DNA of 64,000 nucleotides from Flavobacterium aquiphilum. GTDB lineage: Bacteria; Bacteroidota; Bacteroidia; Flavobacteriales; Flavobacteriaceae. Positions 47,143 to 55,935 of this stretch are shown here, one piece after another. The stretch is taken from NCBI RefSeq assembly GCF_027111335.1, contig NZ_CP114288.1, positions 2,232,001-2,296,000 of the forward strand. Direction: 5' to 3'. Made by a program: the position numbers and the translations under genes. The notes beneath the pieces were generated by a model. That model had not been told where the DNA came from, ran no database searches, and saw only the letters and a list, made by a program, of their open reading frames with translations. Within the stretch, counting starts at the first letter, position 1, and each line of letters begins with the position of its first letter.

Positions 47143-48726
47143 ATGAACAAACTATTTTTTAGACTGCTTGTATTATTAATGAGTTTATCCTTAATCGGGA
47201 TCATTCTTGTGCAGGTTTATTGGTTTAATACTTCATTTGAGAATAATGCTGAACAATTTAAGTTTCATGTTAAGCAGGTGTTAGGCAATGTTGCTGAAAA
47301 ACTGCATAATCGTGAAGCTTACAGTTTTTATGATAAATACAATCATTATAAAGACAGTACTGGTAAAATTCCTAAAAGAAATGATTTGTTGGAATTTTAT
47401 TATGTTCAAAAAAATCCATTAACAAAGCAAACTATTATTTATTCTAATAGTATAATATCCGAGGATTTTAAGATTTCGTCTGGACTTTTTGATAAAAAAT
47501 TTACTAATGAAAGTTTTAAAAACTTCAATTCCAAAAGGGTTACGGAAGTTTATAATAAAAATAGTCTTGATAATTCAGGGATACAGCAAAGTTTAATACC
47601 GGATCAAAGAATTGAGAAGGCTGGTAATTTGGATATTTTAGATAATGCCCAATTTGAGATTTTTTTTAAAGATATTGCCTCTGCAATGCCTATCCAAGAG
47701 AGAATTACAAAAGAAGCTTTAAGAGAGATTATTAAAAAAGAATTGGAAGAATATGGTGTAAAAACCAAGTTTGAGTTTGGGATTTTAAGTAACGGAATAC
47801 AAACTAAAATAAGATCGGATAATTTTCAATATGATAAAGATGCCACTTATTCCATTCCGATTTTTACTGATAATGAAGGGAATGAAAAGTACAAGCTGTT
47901 AGTTACTTTTCCGCATAAAAAGAAGTTCTTATTGTCTGAATTGGTGAGTATTACGATATTATCGATCATATTTACGTTAATTATTATTATTGCTTATACG
48001 AGTGCTCTGAATCAGTTGATTCGTCAAAGGCAGATATCGGAGATAAAAACGGATTTTATCAATAATATGACGCATGAGTTTAAAACACCAATTGCTACAA
48101 TAAATTTGGCTTTGGATGCCATCCGAAACCCGAAGATTATTGAGGACAAAGAGAAAGTGTTTAAATATCTCGAAATGATTCGGGACGAAAATAAGCGAAT
48201 GCATGCTCAGGTTGAAAATGTATTGAGGATATCTAAATTAGAAAAGAAAGAATTAAATATTATAAAAGAATCAAGCGACATTGAAGAAGTTATTAATGAT
48301 GCTATCGAACATGTTAACTTGATTTTAGAAGACAGAGAAGGAACTATTGATATTCATTTTGGAGCCATCAGAAAAACAGTTTTGCTGAATGATGTTCACT
48401 TTACAAATGTGATAGTTAATATTTTGGAAAATGCCATAAAATATACAGCAGGTATCCCTAAAATTGATATTTATACTGAGAATATCAAAGATATGGTCCT
48501 CATCAAAATAAAAGATAATGGCGTGGGTATGAGTAAAGTTGCTCAAAAAAGGATTTTTGAAAAATTTTACAGAGAACATACCGGAGACATACATAATGTG
48601 AAAGGACATGGTTTGGGTCTTGCATATGTAAAGCGAATTGTAGATGACCATAACGGTCAAATATATGTAGAAAGTGAAAAGGGAAAAGGAAGTACCTTCA
48701 TTATAAAATTACCTTTAATAAATTAA
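47143..48726 (+). CDS. Sensor histidine kinase (RprX-like)
   Basis: Membrane sensor kinase. The 527 residues have two membrane helices (about 7-27 and 267-289) bracketing a periplasmic sensor of about 240 residues, then HisKA with phospho-acceptor His311 (NNMTHEFKTPIATINLAL) and the HATPase domain (NILENAIKYT, IKDNGVGM, FEKFYREHTGD, GHGLGLAYVKRIV, GKGSTFIIKLP). Paired with the response regulator 3 bp downstream, like RprXY of Bacteroides. The signal sensed is unknown. Confidence 0.93.
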   Translation: MNKLFFRLLVLLMSLSLIGIILVQVYWFNTSFENNAEQFKFHVKQVLGNVAEKLHNREAYSFYDKYNHYKDSTGKIPKRNDLLEFYYVQKNPLTKQTIIYSNSIISEDFKISSGLFDKKFTNESFKNFNSKRVTEVYNKNSLDNSGIQQSLIPDQRIEKAGNLDILDNAQFEIFFKDIASAMPIQERITKEALREIIKKELEEYGVKTKFEFGILSNGIQTKIRSDNFQYDKDATYSIPIFTDNEGNEKYKLLVTFPHKKKFLLSELVSITILSIIFTLIIIIAYTSALNQLIRQRQISEIKTDFINNMTHEFKTPIATINLALDAIRNPKIIEDKEKVFKYLEMIRDENKRMHAQVENVLRISKLEKKELNIIKESSDIEEVINDAIEHVNLILEDREGTIDIHFGAIRKTVLLNDVHFTNVIVNILENAIKYTAGIPKIDIYTENIKDMVLIKIKDNGVGMSKVAQKRIFEKFYREHTGDIHNVKGHGLGLAYVKRIVDDHNGQIYVESEKGKGSTFIIKLPLIN

Positions 48727-48729
48727 AGT

Positions 48730-49437
48730 ATGGAAAACACAAATAAAAAAATACTATTAGTAGAAGATGACCTTAATTTTGGAGCAGTTCTAAAAGACTA
48801 TTTATCGCTAAATGATTTTGATGTTGTTTTGGCTAAAAATGGTATGGAAGGTTTTGAAAAGTTCAAAAAGGATTCCTATGACTTATGCATTCTTGATGTG
48901 ATGATGCCATACAAAGATGGGTATACTTTGGCCAAAGAAATAAGAGAAAAAAATAATGATGTGCCTATTATTTTCCTTACTGCAAAATCTATGAAAGAGG
49001 ATGTTTTAAAAGGATATAAAGCCGGAGCAGATGATTATTTGAATAAACCTTTTGATTCTGAGGTTTTATTGATGAAAATTAAAGCTATCATTCAAAGAAA
49101 AGCGTCTGATGTAAAAACAGAAGCGGTTCAATTTGAGTTTAATGTTGGTAAGTTTCATCTGAATTCAAAGCTTCGTTTCTTAACTTTTGGTGATGAAGAA
49201 CCAATTAAGTTGTCTCCGAAAGAGAATGAACTTCTTAAAATGCTGATTCTGCATGAAAATGATTTGATGCCAAGAGAATTGGCCTTGACAAAAATATGGA
49301 GAGATGATAACTATTTTACTTCAAGAAGTATGGATGTTTACATCGCTAAATTGAGAAAGTATTTAAAACAAGACGAGGATGTTGAAATTTTAAACATTCA
49401 CGGTGAAGGATTCAGATTAGTTGTGAAAGGCAAGTAA
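48730..49437 (+). CDS. OmpR-family response regulator (RprY-like)
   Basis: Cytoplasmic partner of the upstream kinase. The 235 residues have a receiver domain (about 1-120; acidic residues in LVEDD, phospho-acceptor Asp56 in LCILDVMMP, Thr/Lys in FLTAKS and NKPF) and a winged-helix Trans_reg_C domain (about 140-235; LSPKENELLKML, YFTSRSMDVYIAKLRKYLK, LNIHGEGFRLV). Target genes cannot be told from this window. Confidence 0.95.
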   Translation: MENTNKKILLVEDDLNFGAVLKDYLSLNDFDVVLAKNGMEGFEKFKKDSYDLCILDVMMPYKDGYTLAKEIREKNNDVPIIFLTAKSMKEDVLKGYKAGADDYLNKPFDSEVLLMKIKAIIQRKASDVKTEAVQFEFNVGKFHLNSKLRFLTFGDEEPIKLSPKENELLKMLILHENDLMPRELALTKIWRDDNYFTSRSMDVYIAKLRKYLKQDEDVEILNIHGEGFRLVVKGK

Positions 49438-49458
49438 TCGTTCTTGTTAAACCATAAA

Positions 49459-49487
49459 AAAAGCTTCGGAATTCCGAAGCTTTTTTG
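49459..49487. terminator. Bidirectional terminator
   Basis: Perfect palindrome AAGCTTCGGAATTCCGAAGC plus TT (49461-49482) flanked by A and T runs, between the response regulator and the convergent thioesterase gene. It would work in both directions. Confidence 0.93.
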
Positions 49488-49519
49488 TTTTTATAGTCTG
49501 CTTGTTAAAGATTTAGAAC

Positions 49520-50266
49520 CTACTTCCAATGCAATTCTAGAGCAAAACAGTTTTTTTCTCCTTTTGTTATGCTAAAAGTAGTGGCCGATTGGTCATCATT
49601 GTCACTTTCGTGAATAATGACCTGATCGTTTAGGGAAAGTTCTTTTAAGAAATTCATTTCAAAACTTTTGATCTCTTGCTTTAAGATTCTTTTTGCATCA
49701 ACATGATCGAGACACCATTCCAAATATTTAACGTTATTGGCGTGATTTACAATATCCAAGTCAGAAAGATAAACGGTTTTTTCAAAGACAGATTCTTTTT
49801 CAGGGTTGATGTTGATTTTAGAAAAACCTTCTTCGGTTGCTTTTTTATCGGGGAATAATTCAAAATGTTCAAAAGGTAAGGCTAAAGGTTCCGGTCTGCG
49901 GGCTTTGGTATTGAAAACAGCCCAAAATGTTTCGGATCCAATTATTTTTTTGCCGTTGACGTACATTTCTAGCGCACGAACCGAACGGGAATTTTCGAGC
50001 GAATTAATCCAAGTTTTTACGGTTACAGTATCTCTCCATTTTGGTAATTCGTTGATTTCGACTCTCATTCTGCTTAATACCCAAGCTTGGTTAAATTCCT
50101 GCATATCAGTAAAACTGATTCCGCCTACTTCAGAATGGGCAGCAGCTGTTAATTGCAGCAGATTGCATAAATCGGTGTATTTTAGATAACCGTTTGGGGT
50201 ACATTGGGTAAAATTGATTTCCCATTCCTTGCTTAATATCGATGTGAAGTCTGCTGAAATTGGCAT
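49520..50266 (-). CDS. Acyl-ACP thioesterase (FatA/FatB-like)
   Basis: Releases fatty acids from acyl-ACP. The 248-residue protein is a double hot-dog fold of the bacterial acyl-ACP thioesterase family: the first domain opens with EWEINFTQCTPNGYLKYTDLCNLLQ and has WVLSRMRVEI, and the second carries the catalytic segment DLDIVNHANNVKYLEWCLD, with the Asp/Asn/His/Glu set of this family. No signal peptide. It faces the two-component operon tail to tail across a shared terminator. Confidence 0.87.
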   Translation of the reverse strand: MPISADFTSILSKEWEINFTQCTPNGYLKYTDLCNLLQLTAAAHSEVGGISFTDMQEFNQAWVLSRMRVEINELPKWRDTVTVKTWINSLENSRSVRALEMYVNGKKIIGSETFWAVFNTKARRPEPLALPFEHFELFPDKKATEEGFSKININPEKESVFEKTVYLSDLDIVNHANNVKYLEWCLDHVDAKRILKQEIKSFEMNFLKELSLNDQVIIHESDNDDQSATTFSITKGEKNCFALELHWK

Positions 50267-50429
50267 TTTTTTTGTTTTTTGAAAAGTAGAGAAATTGATT
50301 TATTAGAAACAAAAATAACTTCAAATAATAAAATTGCAAAAAGAATCGACTCATTAATTTTTAAAATGAGTATTTTTCAATTTTAATGAGAGAAGTTCTG
50401 TAAATGTAATTTTGAGTATTTAGTGAAAA

Positions 50430-51029
50430 TTAAAAATTTAATTTCATTCCAATATTCATTTGAATCATTTTTGAATTATCATAAAAAGAGATTAATTCCG
50501 GAACAGTTTGTACATCATATTTTGTGGAAATATATCCTATTCCTGCAAACGCATAAAAAGTCTTATTTAATTTATAATCGGTGTTAATTCCAATCCGAAA
50601 ATCTGTTCCTGTTTGATTGCCAAAACTTCTGTTTCCATTTTTTAAGTTTAGTTTTATAGAGCCTAAGCCTAAATAGGGTTGTAAAATAAATTTATTTGAA
50701 AGATCAATTTTGTATGTAAAAAAACCGTAAAATGAGTTGTACTTGCTACTGCTGATATTTCCACCTTTGGAGACATCAGTTATTGAGTAATTGATATAAT
50801 CATAACCAATTCCCAGCTTGAAATGTTGTATCTGAATAAGATTAAGAGTAGTACCTATTCCTATATGCTCTTTATTAGCTTTCGCTAAATAATTGTCGCC
50901 AAAGTTGATTGGAACTATAGTATAGAGACTGAATTCGGGTTTAAAAGTAATTATAGTTTTTGTCTTTTTTTCTTGGCCGTATGATATTTTTAGACAAAAT
51001 AAAAATATTAGAATGCTGTATCTCATCAT
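50430..51029 (-). CDS. Outer-membrane beta-barrel protein, function unknown
   Basis: A 199-residue exported protein: signal peptide about 1-18 (KISYGQ), then alternating hydrophobic/polar strands ending in a C-terminal Phe (MNIGMKLNF), as in small eight-stranded outer-membrane barrels. Strands such as FKLGIGYDYINYSI, FILQPYLGLGSIKLNL and TFYAFAGIGYIST are visible. It overlaps the stop of the upstream lipoprotein gene by 1 bp (TAATG), so the pair is translationally coupled. A weak A/T-rich inverted repeat at 50349-50371 may terminate transcription. Confidence 0.78.
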   Translation of the reverse strand: MMRYSILIFLFCLKISYGQEKKTKTIITFKPEFSLYTIVPINFGDNYLAKANKEHIGIGTTLNLIQIQHFKLGIGYDYINYSITDVSKGGNISSSKYNSFYGFFTYKIDLSNKFILQPYLGLGSIKLNLKNGNRSFGNQTGTDFRIGINTDYKLNKTFYAFAGIGYISTKYDVQTVPELISFYDNSKMIQMNIGMKLNF

Positions 51030-51685
51030 TAGTAGTTAATTATATAGATCACTTTATCATTGTTTATTGTAATAGGCACACTGTAGGGGGTGCTAGAAGA
51101 ATTTGAAGTATCAATGATTATGTATTTTAGAATAACAATTTGGTTTTTTATAACAGCATAATTGGTATTTAAATTAAATGGTTCATTTTTGAAATTTAAA
51201 TCAATATGAGAATTGCTTAGTTTACCTTCTATTTGGATGTCTTTTAGTAATTTATTCGAAGAAGTTTTATTTAATTGTAAGGTTAGATTAGTAATTGCAT
51301 CAGTTTTGTATAAAGTGATTTTGTTCAAATCGAGTTTATATTTTTCGAAATTATTTCTTTTTGCAATTATTTCTTTTGTTTCAAATTCATTAGGTTGATT
51401 GATGATATTATTGATATCAATAAAAAAATCGTAATCTCCTTTTGGAGCAGGAAAGACCATCGTGAAATATCCATTTAGGTCCGATTTTCCAAACGAAATT
51501 AGATCGTCTGATGAATATATACCATCGAATGCAAATATCGTAATATCAATATTTTTGTGGGGAATTGGAATTCCATTTTCATCAATAATTTGACCTGTAA
51601 CCACAATTTTAGTTTCAGCGTCATATTGTATCTCACAAGAAGTTAGAAGAAATAAGATGGAAAAAACAAGTAGTATTTGCTTCAT
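51029..51685 (-). CDS. Lipoprotein with carboxypeptidase-regulatory-like domain
   Basis: A 218-residue lipoprotein (Cys17 in LLTSCEIQYD) of unknown function. The start at 51685 avoids a 7-residue extension before the signal. The first part is a peptidase-regulatory-like beta-sandwich (about 25-85: KIVVTGQIIDENGIPIPHKNIDITIF, DLNGYFTMVFPAPKGDYDF). The second part, about 110 residues, has no recognised domain. Coupled to the beta-barrel gene downstream; an outer-membrane lipoprotein/barrel partnership is inferred. Confidence 0.75.
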   Translation of the reverse strand: MKQILLVFSILFLLTSCEIQYDAETKIVVTGQIIDENGIPIPHKNIDITIFAFDGIYSSDDLISFGKSDLNGYFTMVFPAPKGDYDFFIDINNIINQPNEFETKEIIAKRNNFEKYKLDLNKITLYKTDAITNLTLQLNKTSSNKLLKDIQIEGKLSNSHIDLNFKNEPFNLNTNYAVIKNQIVILKYIIIDTSNSSSTPYSVPITINNDKVIYIINY

Positions 51686-51731
51686 AATATGATCATGTTT
51701 AAACAAATATAATCATATATGTGTAAGAATT

Positions 51732-52649
51732 TTATGTTTTTGAGTTTAAATAATTAATAATTTTTCCTCTATCTATCAAATAATCAAACCATTGTGTGTT
51801 TTCTTTTCGTTTGAACCAAGTGAGTTGACGTTTTGAAAATCGGCGGGTATTTTTTTTGATTTCTTCAATTGCGAATGGCAAAGTAAAATCCCCATCAAAA
51901 TAACTGAATAATTCACGATATCCAACCGTTTGCAAGGCATTTAATTCTTTGTGTGGATACAAAGCTTGTGCTTCGGCCAAAAGTCCTTCATTAATCATAA
52001 TATCGACACGTTGGTTGATTCGGTCGTAGATCACTTCTCTGTCGGCTTCTAGGCCAATGATGATTGGTGTGAAATTCCGATTGTTTTCCTTTTGGTTTAA
52101 AAAAGAGGAATAAGGTTTTTTTGTACCAAGGCAGACTTCGACAAATCGCATCATGCGTTGCGGGTTTTGCAAGGTTTGTGGATTTTCGGAAGTTATTTTT
52201 TTGAAATAAACTGGGTCGAGGATTTCTAACTTTCCCTGCAAGTATTTGATTCCGAGTTTTTCGTAATTTGAATTTACTTCTTCTCGGACGGAATGATCTA
52301 TAGCCGGAAACTCGTCAAAACCTTTTAAAATGGCATCCACATACAATCCCGAACCTCCAACAAGTATTACATAATCATTTTTTTGAAATAACTCTTCAAT
52401 TTTTAGAAGTGCTTCTTTTTCGAAATCGCCTACGGTATAATTATCAAAAATGGATTTGTTTTGTATAAAATGGTGTGGTGCGGAGGCCAATTCTTCTGCA
52501 TTTGGCACGGCTGTTCCAATAGCCATTTCTTTGAAAAACTGTCGGCTGTCGCAAGATACAATTTCGCAATTATAGTTTTTGGCTAGGTCGATGCTTAAGG
52601 ATGTTTTTCCGATGGCTGTTGGTCCGACTATGGTAATTAAGTATTTCAT
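51732..52649 (-). CDS. miaA: tRNA dimethylallyltransferase
   Basis: Adds the isopentenyl group to A37 of tRNAs reading UNN codons. The 305-residue protein begins MKYLITIVGPTAIGKTSLSIDLAK (P-loop) and has SCDSRQFFKEM, GTAVPNAEE, VGGSGLYVDAIL, and the C-terminal TRRFSKRQLTWFKRKEN region. Intact. Confidence 0.96.
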   Translation of the reverse strand: MKYLITIVGPTAIGKTSLSIDLAKNYNCEIVSCDSRQFFKEMAIGTAVPNAEELASAPHHFIQNKSIFDNYTVGDFEKEALLKIEELFQKNDYVILVGGSGLYVDAILKGFDEFPAIDHSVREEVNSNYEKLGIKYLQGKLEILDPVYFKKITSENPQTLQNPQRMMRFVEVCLGTKKPYSSFLNQKENNRNFTPIIIGLEADREVIYDRINQRVDIMINEGLLAEAQALYPHKELNALQTVGYRELFSYFDGDFTLPFAIEEIKKNTRRFSKRQLTWFKRKENTQWFDYLIDRGKIINYLNSKT

Positions 52650-52659
52650 TTTTTTTTGA

Positions 52660-52745
52660 TAGCCCAGATGGTAACGAAAACCCCGGAGTTATTCCAGTTT
52701 GTTTTTCCTGGTATAAAAGAGCGACTGAAAGAAGCTCCTTTTATG
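52660..52745 (+). repeat. Degenerate copy E of the dispersed structured repeat
   Basis: On the plus strand: TAGCCCAGATGGTAACGAAA, a central hairpin-like stretch (TTCCAG...CTGGTA, about 52692-52713), then GAGCGACTGAAAGAAGCTCC. Both ends are recognisably those of copy D. It lies between miaA and the exonuclease gene, both on the minus strand, so it is again antisense to its neighbours. Confidence 0.6.
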
Positions 52746-52821
52746 TCTTGGAAAAACTGCGGGAATAATGAGGAGTTGCAGTGTACAGATGGATTAGCTC
52801 CTTATTATTTATATTTTGGTA

Positions 52822-54183
52822 TTAGAAATTGATAATTTTTAATACCCTGTGTTTTCTCAAATAGCTTTGGATATATGATCTTGTATCTTTATTACTAGGC
52901 ATTGACACAAGGATGTTTTTTAGAATTTCAGGTTTGAGGATTTGATAGTTCAAATCGTAAAATGCGTATCCTTGTAATATTCCTTTTTCGATTAATATTG
53001 CGCTGTGTTCACCTGTTTTTCTTCCTCGTTCAATGATAATCATGTTTTTGTTGTCGAAAAGGTTTTTGTCGATGAAAACCTGAACCTTTGAATTGTATTC
53101 TTCGGGCGTTATCTGTTCTGTACAAGTGCCATCGCATTGGCCTTTTTCATATTGAATACAGGTATTTTTTGGATTGGAAAGGCCTGTAAGTTTTGCACAC
53201 AACTGATAACTTGTGGTAATGCGGCTAAGGGCGCCTCTTCCTTCCTGTTCATTGGCGAATGCCGTAATTTCTTTTTTGCGGCCATCGGCTTTTTGAAGTT
53301 TTAAATTCAGATAGCCATTTTGGTCTTTTTCAGCATAAATAGCCCAAGACAGTGTTTTTTTGCGAGTAGAGCGGTTGTAAATAGGGCGGTTTTTCTTTAT
53401 TTCTTCTGATTCTTTCAGGAGCGCAATTAATTCGCTTCCGGTTTCCTCAAAAGTTACGGTGAAAACTTCGGCTTGGATTTTTTTGGAAGTTCTGGTTATG
53501 CCCGTAAAATGCTGATTGACTCTTTTTTTTATGTTTTTGCTTTGTCCGATAAATATGATGGTGCCGTCTTCGCGATGGATGTAGTAAATTCCTGTTCTGG
53601 AAGGAAGGCTTTCGATAATATCCAATAATCTTGGAGAAACGCCTTTGATAACCTCAAATTTGATTAGTTCTTTCGTGATGGTTTTTTCAAGGTCTTTGTC
53701 TAAAAGCATTTTGAAAAGTTTGACTGTTGCCATAGCATCTCCGCTGGCTCTGTGTCTGTCTGCCATAGGGATTCCAAGTGCGCGAACCAATTTTCCCAAA
53801 CTATGAGAAGGCTGTTCCGGCAATAGACGTTGGGATAATTCTACAGTACAAAGTGTTTTTATGTTGAAGTCATACCCAAGACGGCGAAACTCGGTGCGAA
53901 GAATTCGGTAATCGAATGAGGCATTGTGAGCGACCAAGACACAGTCGTTTGTTATTTCGATAATGCGTTTGGCGACTTCAAAAAACTTCGGAGCTGAGCT
54001 AAGCATTGCATTGTTGATTCCGGTAAGTTTGACCACAAACGGCTGAATGGGAATTTCAGGATTGATTAAACTGATAAATTGGTCCACGATTTCGTGACCA
54101 TCATATTTATAGATAGCAATCTCCGTTATTCCTTCTTCGTTGAATTGTCCTCCGGTGGTTTCTATGTCGAGTATTGCGTACAA
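52822..54183 (-). CDS. DnaQ-like exonuclease fused to a UvrC-type GIY-YIG domain
   Basis: Probable DNA repair or proofreading nuclease. The 453-residue protein has an N-terminal DEDDh exonuclease (about 1-165: AILDIETTGGQ, HNASFDYRILRTEF, HRASGDAMATVKLF) followed by a GIY-YIG domain (about 195-275: TGIYYIHREDGTIIFIGQSKNIKKRVNQHF) like UvrC/Cho, and a C-terminal region with cysteines (CAKLTGLSN, CIQYEKGQCDGTC). Such epsilon/UvrC-like fusions are known in Bacteroidota and Actinobacteria and are not the replicative proofreading subunit. Substrate unknown. Confidence 0.88.
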   Translation of the reverse strand: MYAILDIETTGGQFNEEGITEIAIYKYDGHEIVDQFISLINPEIPIQPFVVKLTGINNAMLSSAPKFFEVAKRIIEITNDCVLVAHNASFDYRILRTEFRRLGYDFNIKTLCTVELSQRLLPEQPSHSLGKLVRALGIPMADRHRASGDAMATVKLFKMLLDKDLEKTITKELIKFEVIKGVSPRLLDIIESLPSRTGIYYIHREDGTIIFIGQSKNIKKRVNQHFTGITRTSKKIQAEVFTVTFEETGSELIALLKESEEIKKNRPIYNRSTRKKTLSWAIYAEKDQNGYLNLKLQKADGRKKEITAFANEQEGRGALSRITTSYQLCAKLTGLSNPKNTCIQYEKGQCDGTCTEQITPEEYNSKVQVFIDKNLFDNKNMIIIERGRKTGEHSAILIEKGILQGYAFYDLNYQILKPEILKNILVSMPSNKDTRSYIQSYLRKHRVLKIINF

Positions 54184-54263
54184 AATTCAGTGTTCAGTTT
54201 ACAGTTTTTTTAGTGTTCAGTCGCTAAATTTGAAATCAAAAATCCTTAATCTTCAATCAAGAA

Positions 54264-54947
54264 TCAACTTCTCCCTCCAAAGATACTACTTCCTATCCGA
54301 ACCATTGTGCTGCCACAAGAAATTGCCAATTGATAATCGCCTGACATTCCCATGGATAATATTTTCATTGTAGAGATGTACTGCAGTGCATCTCTACTTG
54401 ATCCGTCTTTACTGTTTAATGAATCAAAAACAGATTTCAAATGTGTGAATTCCTTTTTGATTTGGTTTTGGTTATCTGTAAAAGTTGCCATTCCCATCAA
54501 ACCGACAATTCGGATGTTTTTCATTTCTTTGAAAGAAGGTGAGGCTAGAAGTGCTTTTAGTTCTTCTTCGTCAAGTCCAAATTTTGTTTCTTCTTCGGCG
54601 ATGTGAATTTGGAGTAAACAATCAATGATTCGATTGTTTTTTAGGGCTTGTTTATTGATTTCTTCCAATAATTTCAAACTGTCGACACCGTGAATTAAAC
54701 TCACGAAAGGAGCCATGTATTTGACTTTGTTGGTCTGTACATGTCCAATCATGTGCCATTCGATATCTTTGGGCATTTGTTCCCATTTATCGACCATTTC
54801 CTGAATTTTGTTTTCACCAAAAACGCGTTGACCGGCATCATAAGCCTGCATTAAATCGGAAACGGGTTTTGTTTTGGAAACCGCAACCAGAGTAACATGT
54901 TCTGGAAGAGTCGATTTTATTTTGGAAAGGTTTATTTGGATGGACAT
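54264..54947 (-). CDS. YggS/PLPBP-family pyridoxal phosphate protein with repeat-derived insert
   Basis: PLP homeostasis protein with alanine-racemase-like fold. The 227 residues have the PLP-binding Lys25 (VAVSKTKP), FGENKIQE, WHMIGHVQTNK, GLMGMATF, and the phosphate-binding LSMGMSGDYQLAISCGSTMVRIGSSIFG. Residues 184-193 (SRDALQYIST) are encoded by a 28-bp palindromic repeat (54370-54397) inserted in frame just before the LSMGMS motif; other family members, as I recall them, are shorter here. The active-site segments are intact, so the protein is probably functional. Confidence 0.92.
   Translation of the reverse strand: MSIQINLSKIKSTLPEHVTLVAVSKTKPVSDLMQAYDAGQRVFGENKIQEMVDKWEQMPKDIEWHMIGHVQTNKVKYMAPFVSLIHGVDSLKLLEEINKQALKNNRIIDCLLQIHIAEEETKFGLDEEELKALLASPSFKEMKNIRIVGLMGMATFTDNQNQIKKEFTHLKSVFDSLNSKDGSSRDALQYISTMKILSMGMSGDYQLAISCGSTMVRIGSSIFGGRS
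54370..54397. repeat. 28-bp palindromic repeat, copy 2 (inside coding sequence)
   Basis: Arms GTAGAGATGTACTG (54370-54383) and CAGTGCATCTCTAC (54384-54397) meet at CTGCAG with one non-matching position, which is a wobble. It matches the intergenic copy at 1307-1334 and is read through as SRDALQYIST by the YggS gene. Confidence 0.9.
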
Positions 54948-54962
54948 GACATTGATAAATTA

Positions 54963-55850
54963 TTAAACAAACTGTTTCGAAATCTTCTCCGCTTTTTTGC
55001 TTTCGCTGTAATCATAAAAACCTTCACCTGATTTCACTCCCAATTTTCCAGCTCGTACCATATTTACCAATAACGGGCAAGGAGCGTATTTTGGATTTTT
55101 GAAACCGTCATACATTACATTTAAAATGGCAAGACAAACGTCAAGACCAATAAAATCGGCCAGTTGTAAAGGTCCCATCGGATGTCCCATTCCTAGTTTC
55201 ATTACCGTGTCAATTTCATAAACACCAGCTACTTTGTTGTATAAAGTTTCGATTGCTTCGTTAATCATTGGCATTAAAATTCTATTAGCAACAAATCCTG
55301 GATAATCATTTACTTCTACTGGAGTTTTACCGAGTTTTTCGGATAATTTCATAATGATGTTTGTCACTTCATTACTTGTATTGTAACCGCGAATGATTTC
55401 GACTAATTTCATAATTGGAACCGGATTCATAAAATGCATTCCGATTACGCGTTCAGGATGAGCGACCACAGCCCCGATTTGTGTGATAGAAATAGAAGAA
55501 GTATTTGTTGCCAAAATAGTGTTGTGTGAACAAGCTTCGTTCAATTGCTTGAAAATATTGAGTTTTAATTCCACATTTTCTGTAGCAGCTTCAACAACTA
55601 AATCAGCTCCTACAACTCCGTCTTTTATGTCGGTATAGGTAATAATATTACTTATAGTTTTGGCTTTGTCTTCTTCGGTTATGGTTCCTTTTGCAACCAT
55701 TCGGTCTAAATTTGCAAAAATAGTGGACATTCCTTTATCCAATGATTTTTCGGAAATATCAATTAGTTTTACGGTAAAACCACTTTGGGCAAAAGTATGG
55801 GCAATTCCGTTACCCATTGTTCCTGCTCCGATTACGGCAATGATTTTCAT
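54963..55850 (-). CDS. 3-hydroxybutyryl-CoA dehydrogenase
   Basis: NAD(P)-dependent oxidation/reduction of 3-hydroxyacyl-CoA. The 295 residues have a Rossmann start IAVIGAGTMGNGIAHTFAQSG, ATENVELK, NTSSISIT, the active-site region GMHFMNPVPIMKLVEII (catalytic His) and the C-terminal domain NDYPGFVANRILMPMINEA and GMGHPMGPLQLADFIGLDV. Stand-alone form without a hydratase domain, as in butyrate-type metabolism. Symbol (hbd/paaH) left open. Confidence 0.93.
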   Translation of the reverse strand: MKIIAVIGAGTMGNGIAHTFAQSGFTVKLIDISEKSLDKGMSTIFANLDRMVAKGTITEEDKAKTISNIITYTDIKDGVVGADLVVEAATENVELKLNIFKQLNEACSHNTILATNTSSISITQIGAVVAHPERVIGMHFMNPVPIMKLVEIIRGYNTSNEVTNIIMKLSEKLGKTPVEVNDYPGFVANRILMPMINEAIETLYNKVAGVYEIDTVMKLGMGHPMGPLQLADFIGLDVCLAILNVMYDGFKNPKYAPCPLLVNMVRAGKLGVKSGEGFYDYSESKKAEKISKQFV

Positions 55851-55935
55851 TTTTTATATTTAAAAGTTAAAAAAGTTTAAAATTTAAAGACCAATAAGTG
55901 ACTTTAAACATTAAACTTTTATCTGTGGTTTGGTT

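Noticed and set aside
50349..50371. ACTCATT/AATGAGT hairpin as a firm terminator of the beta-barrel gene
   Set aside because: Only seven A/T-rich pairs and a weak T tract on the minus strand; kept as a remark only.
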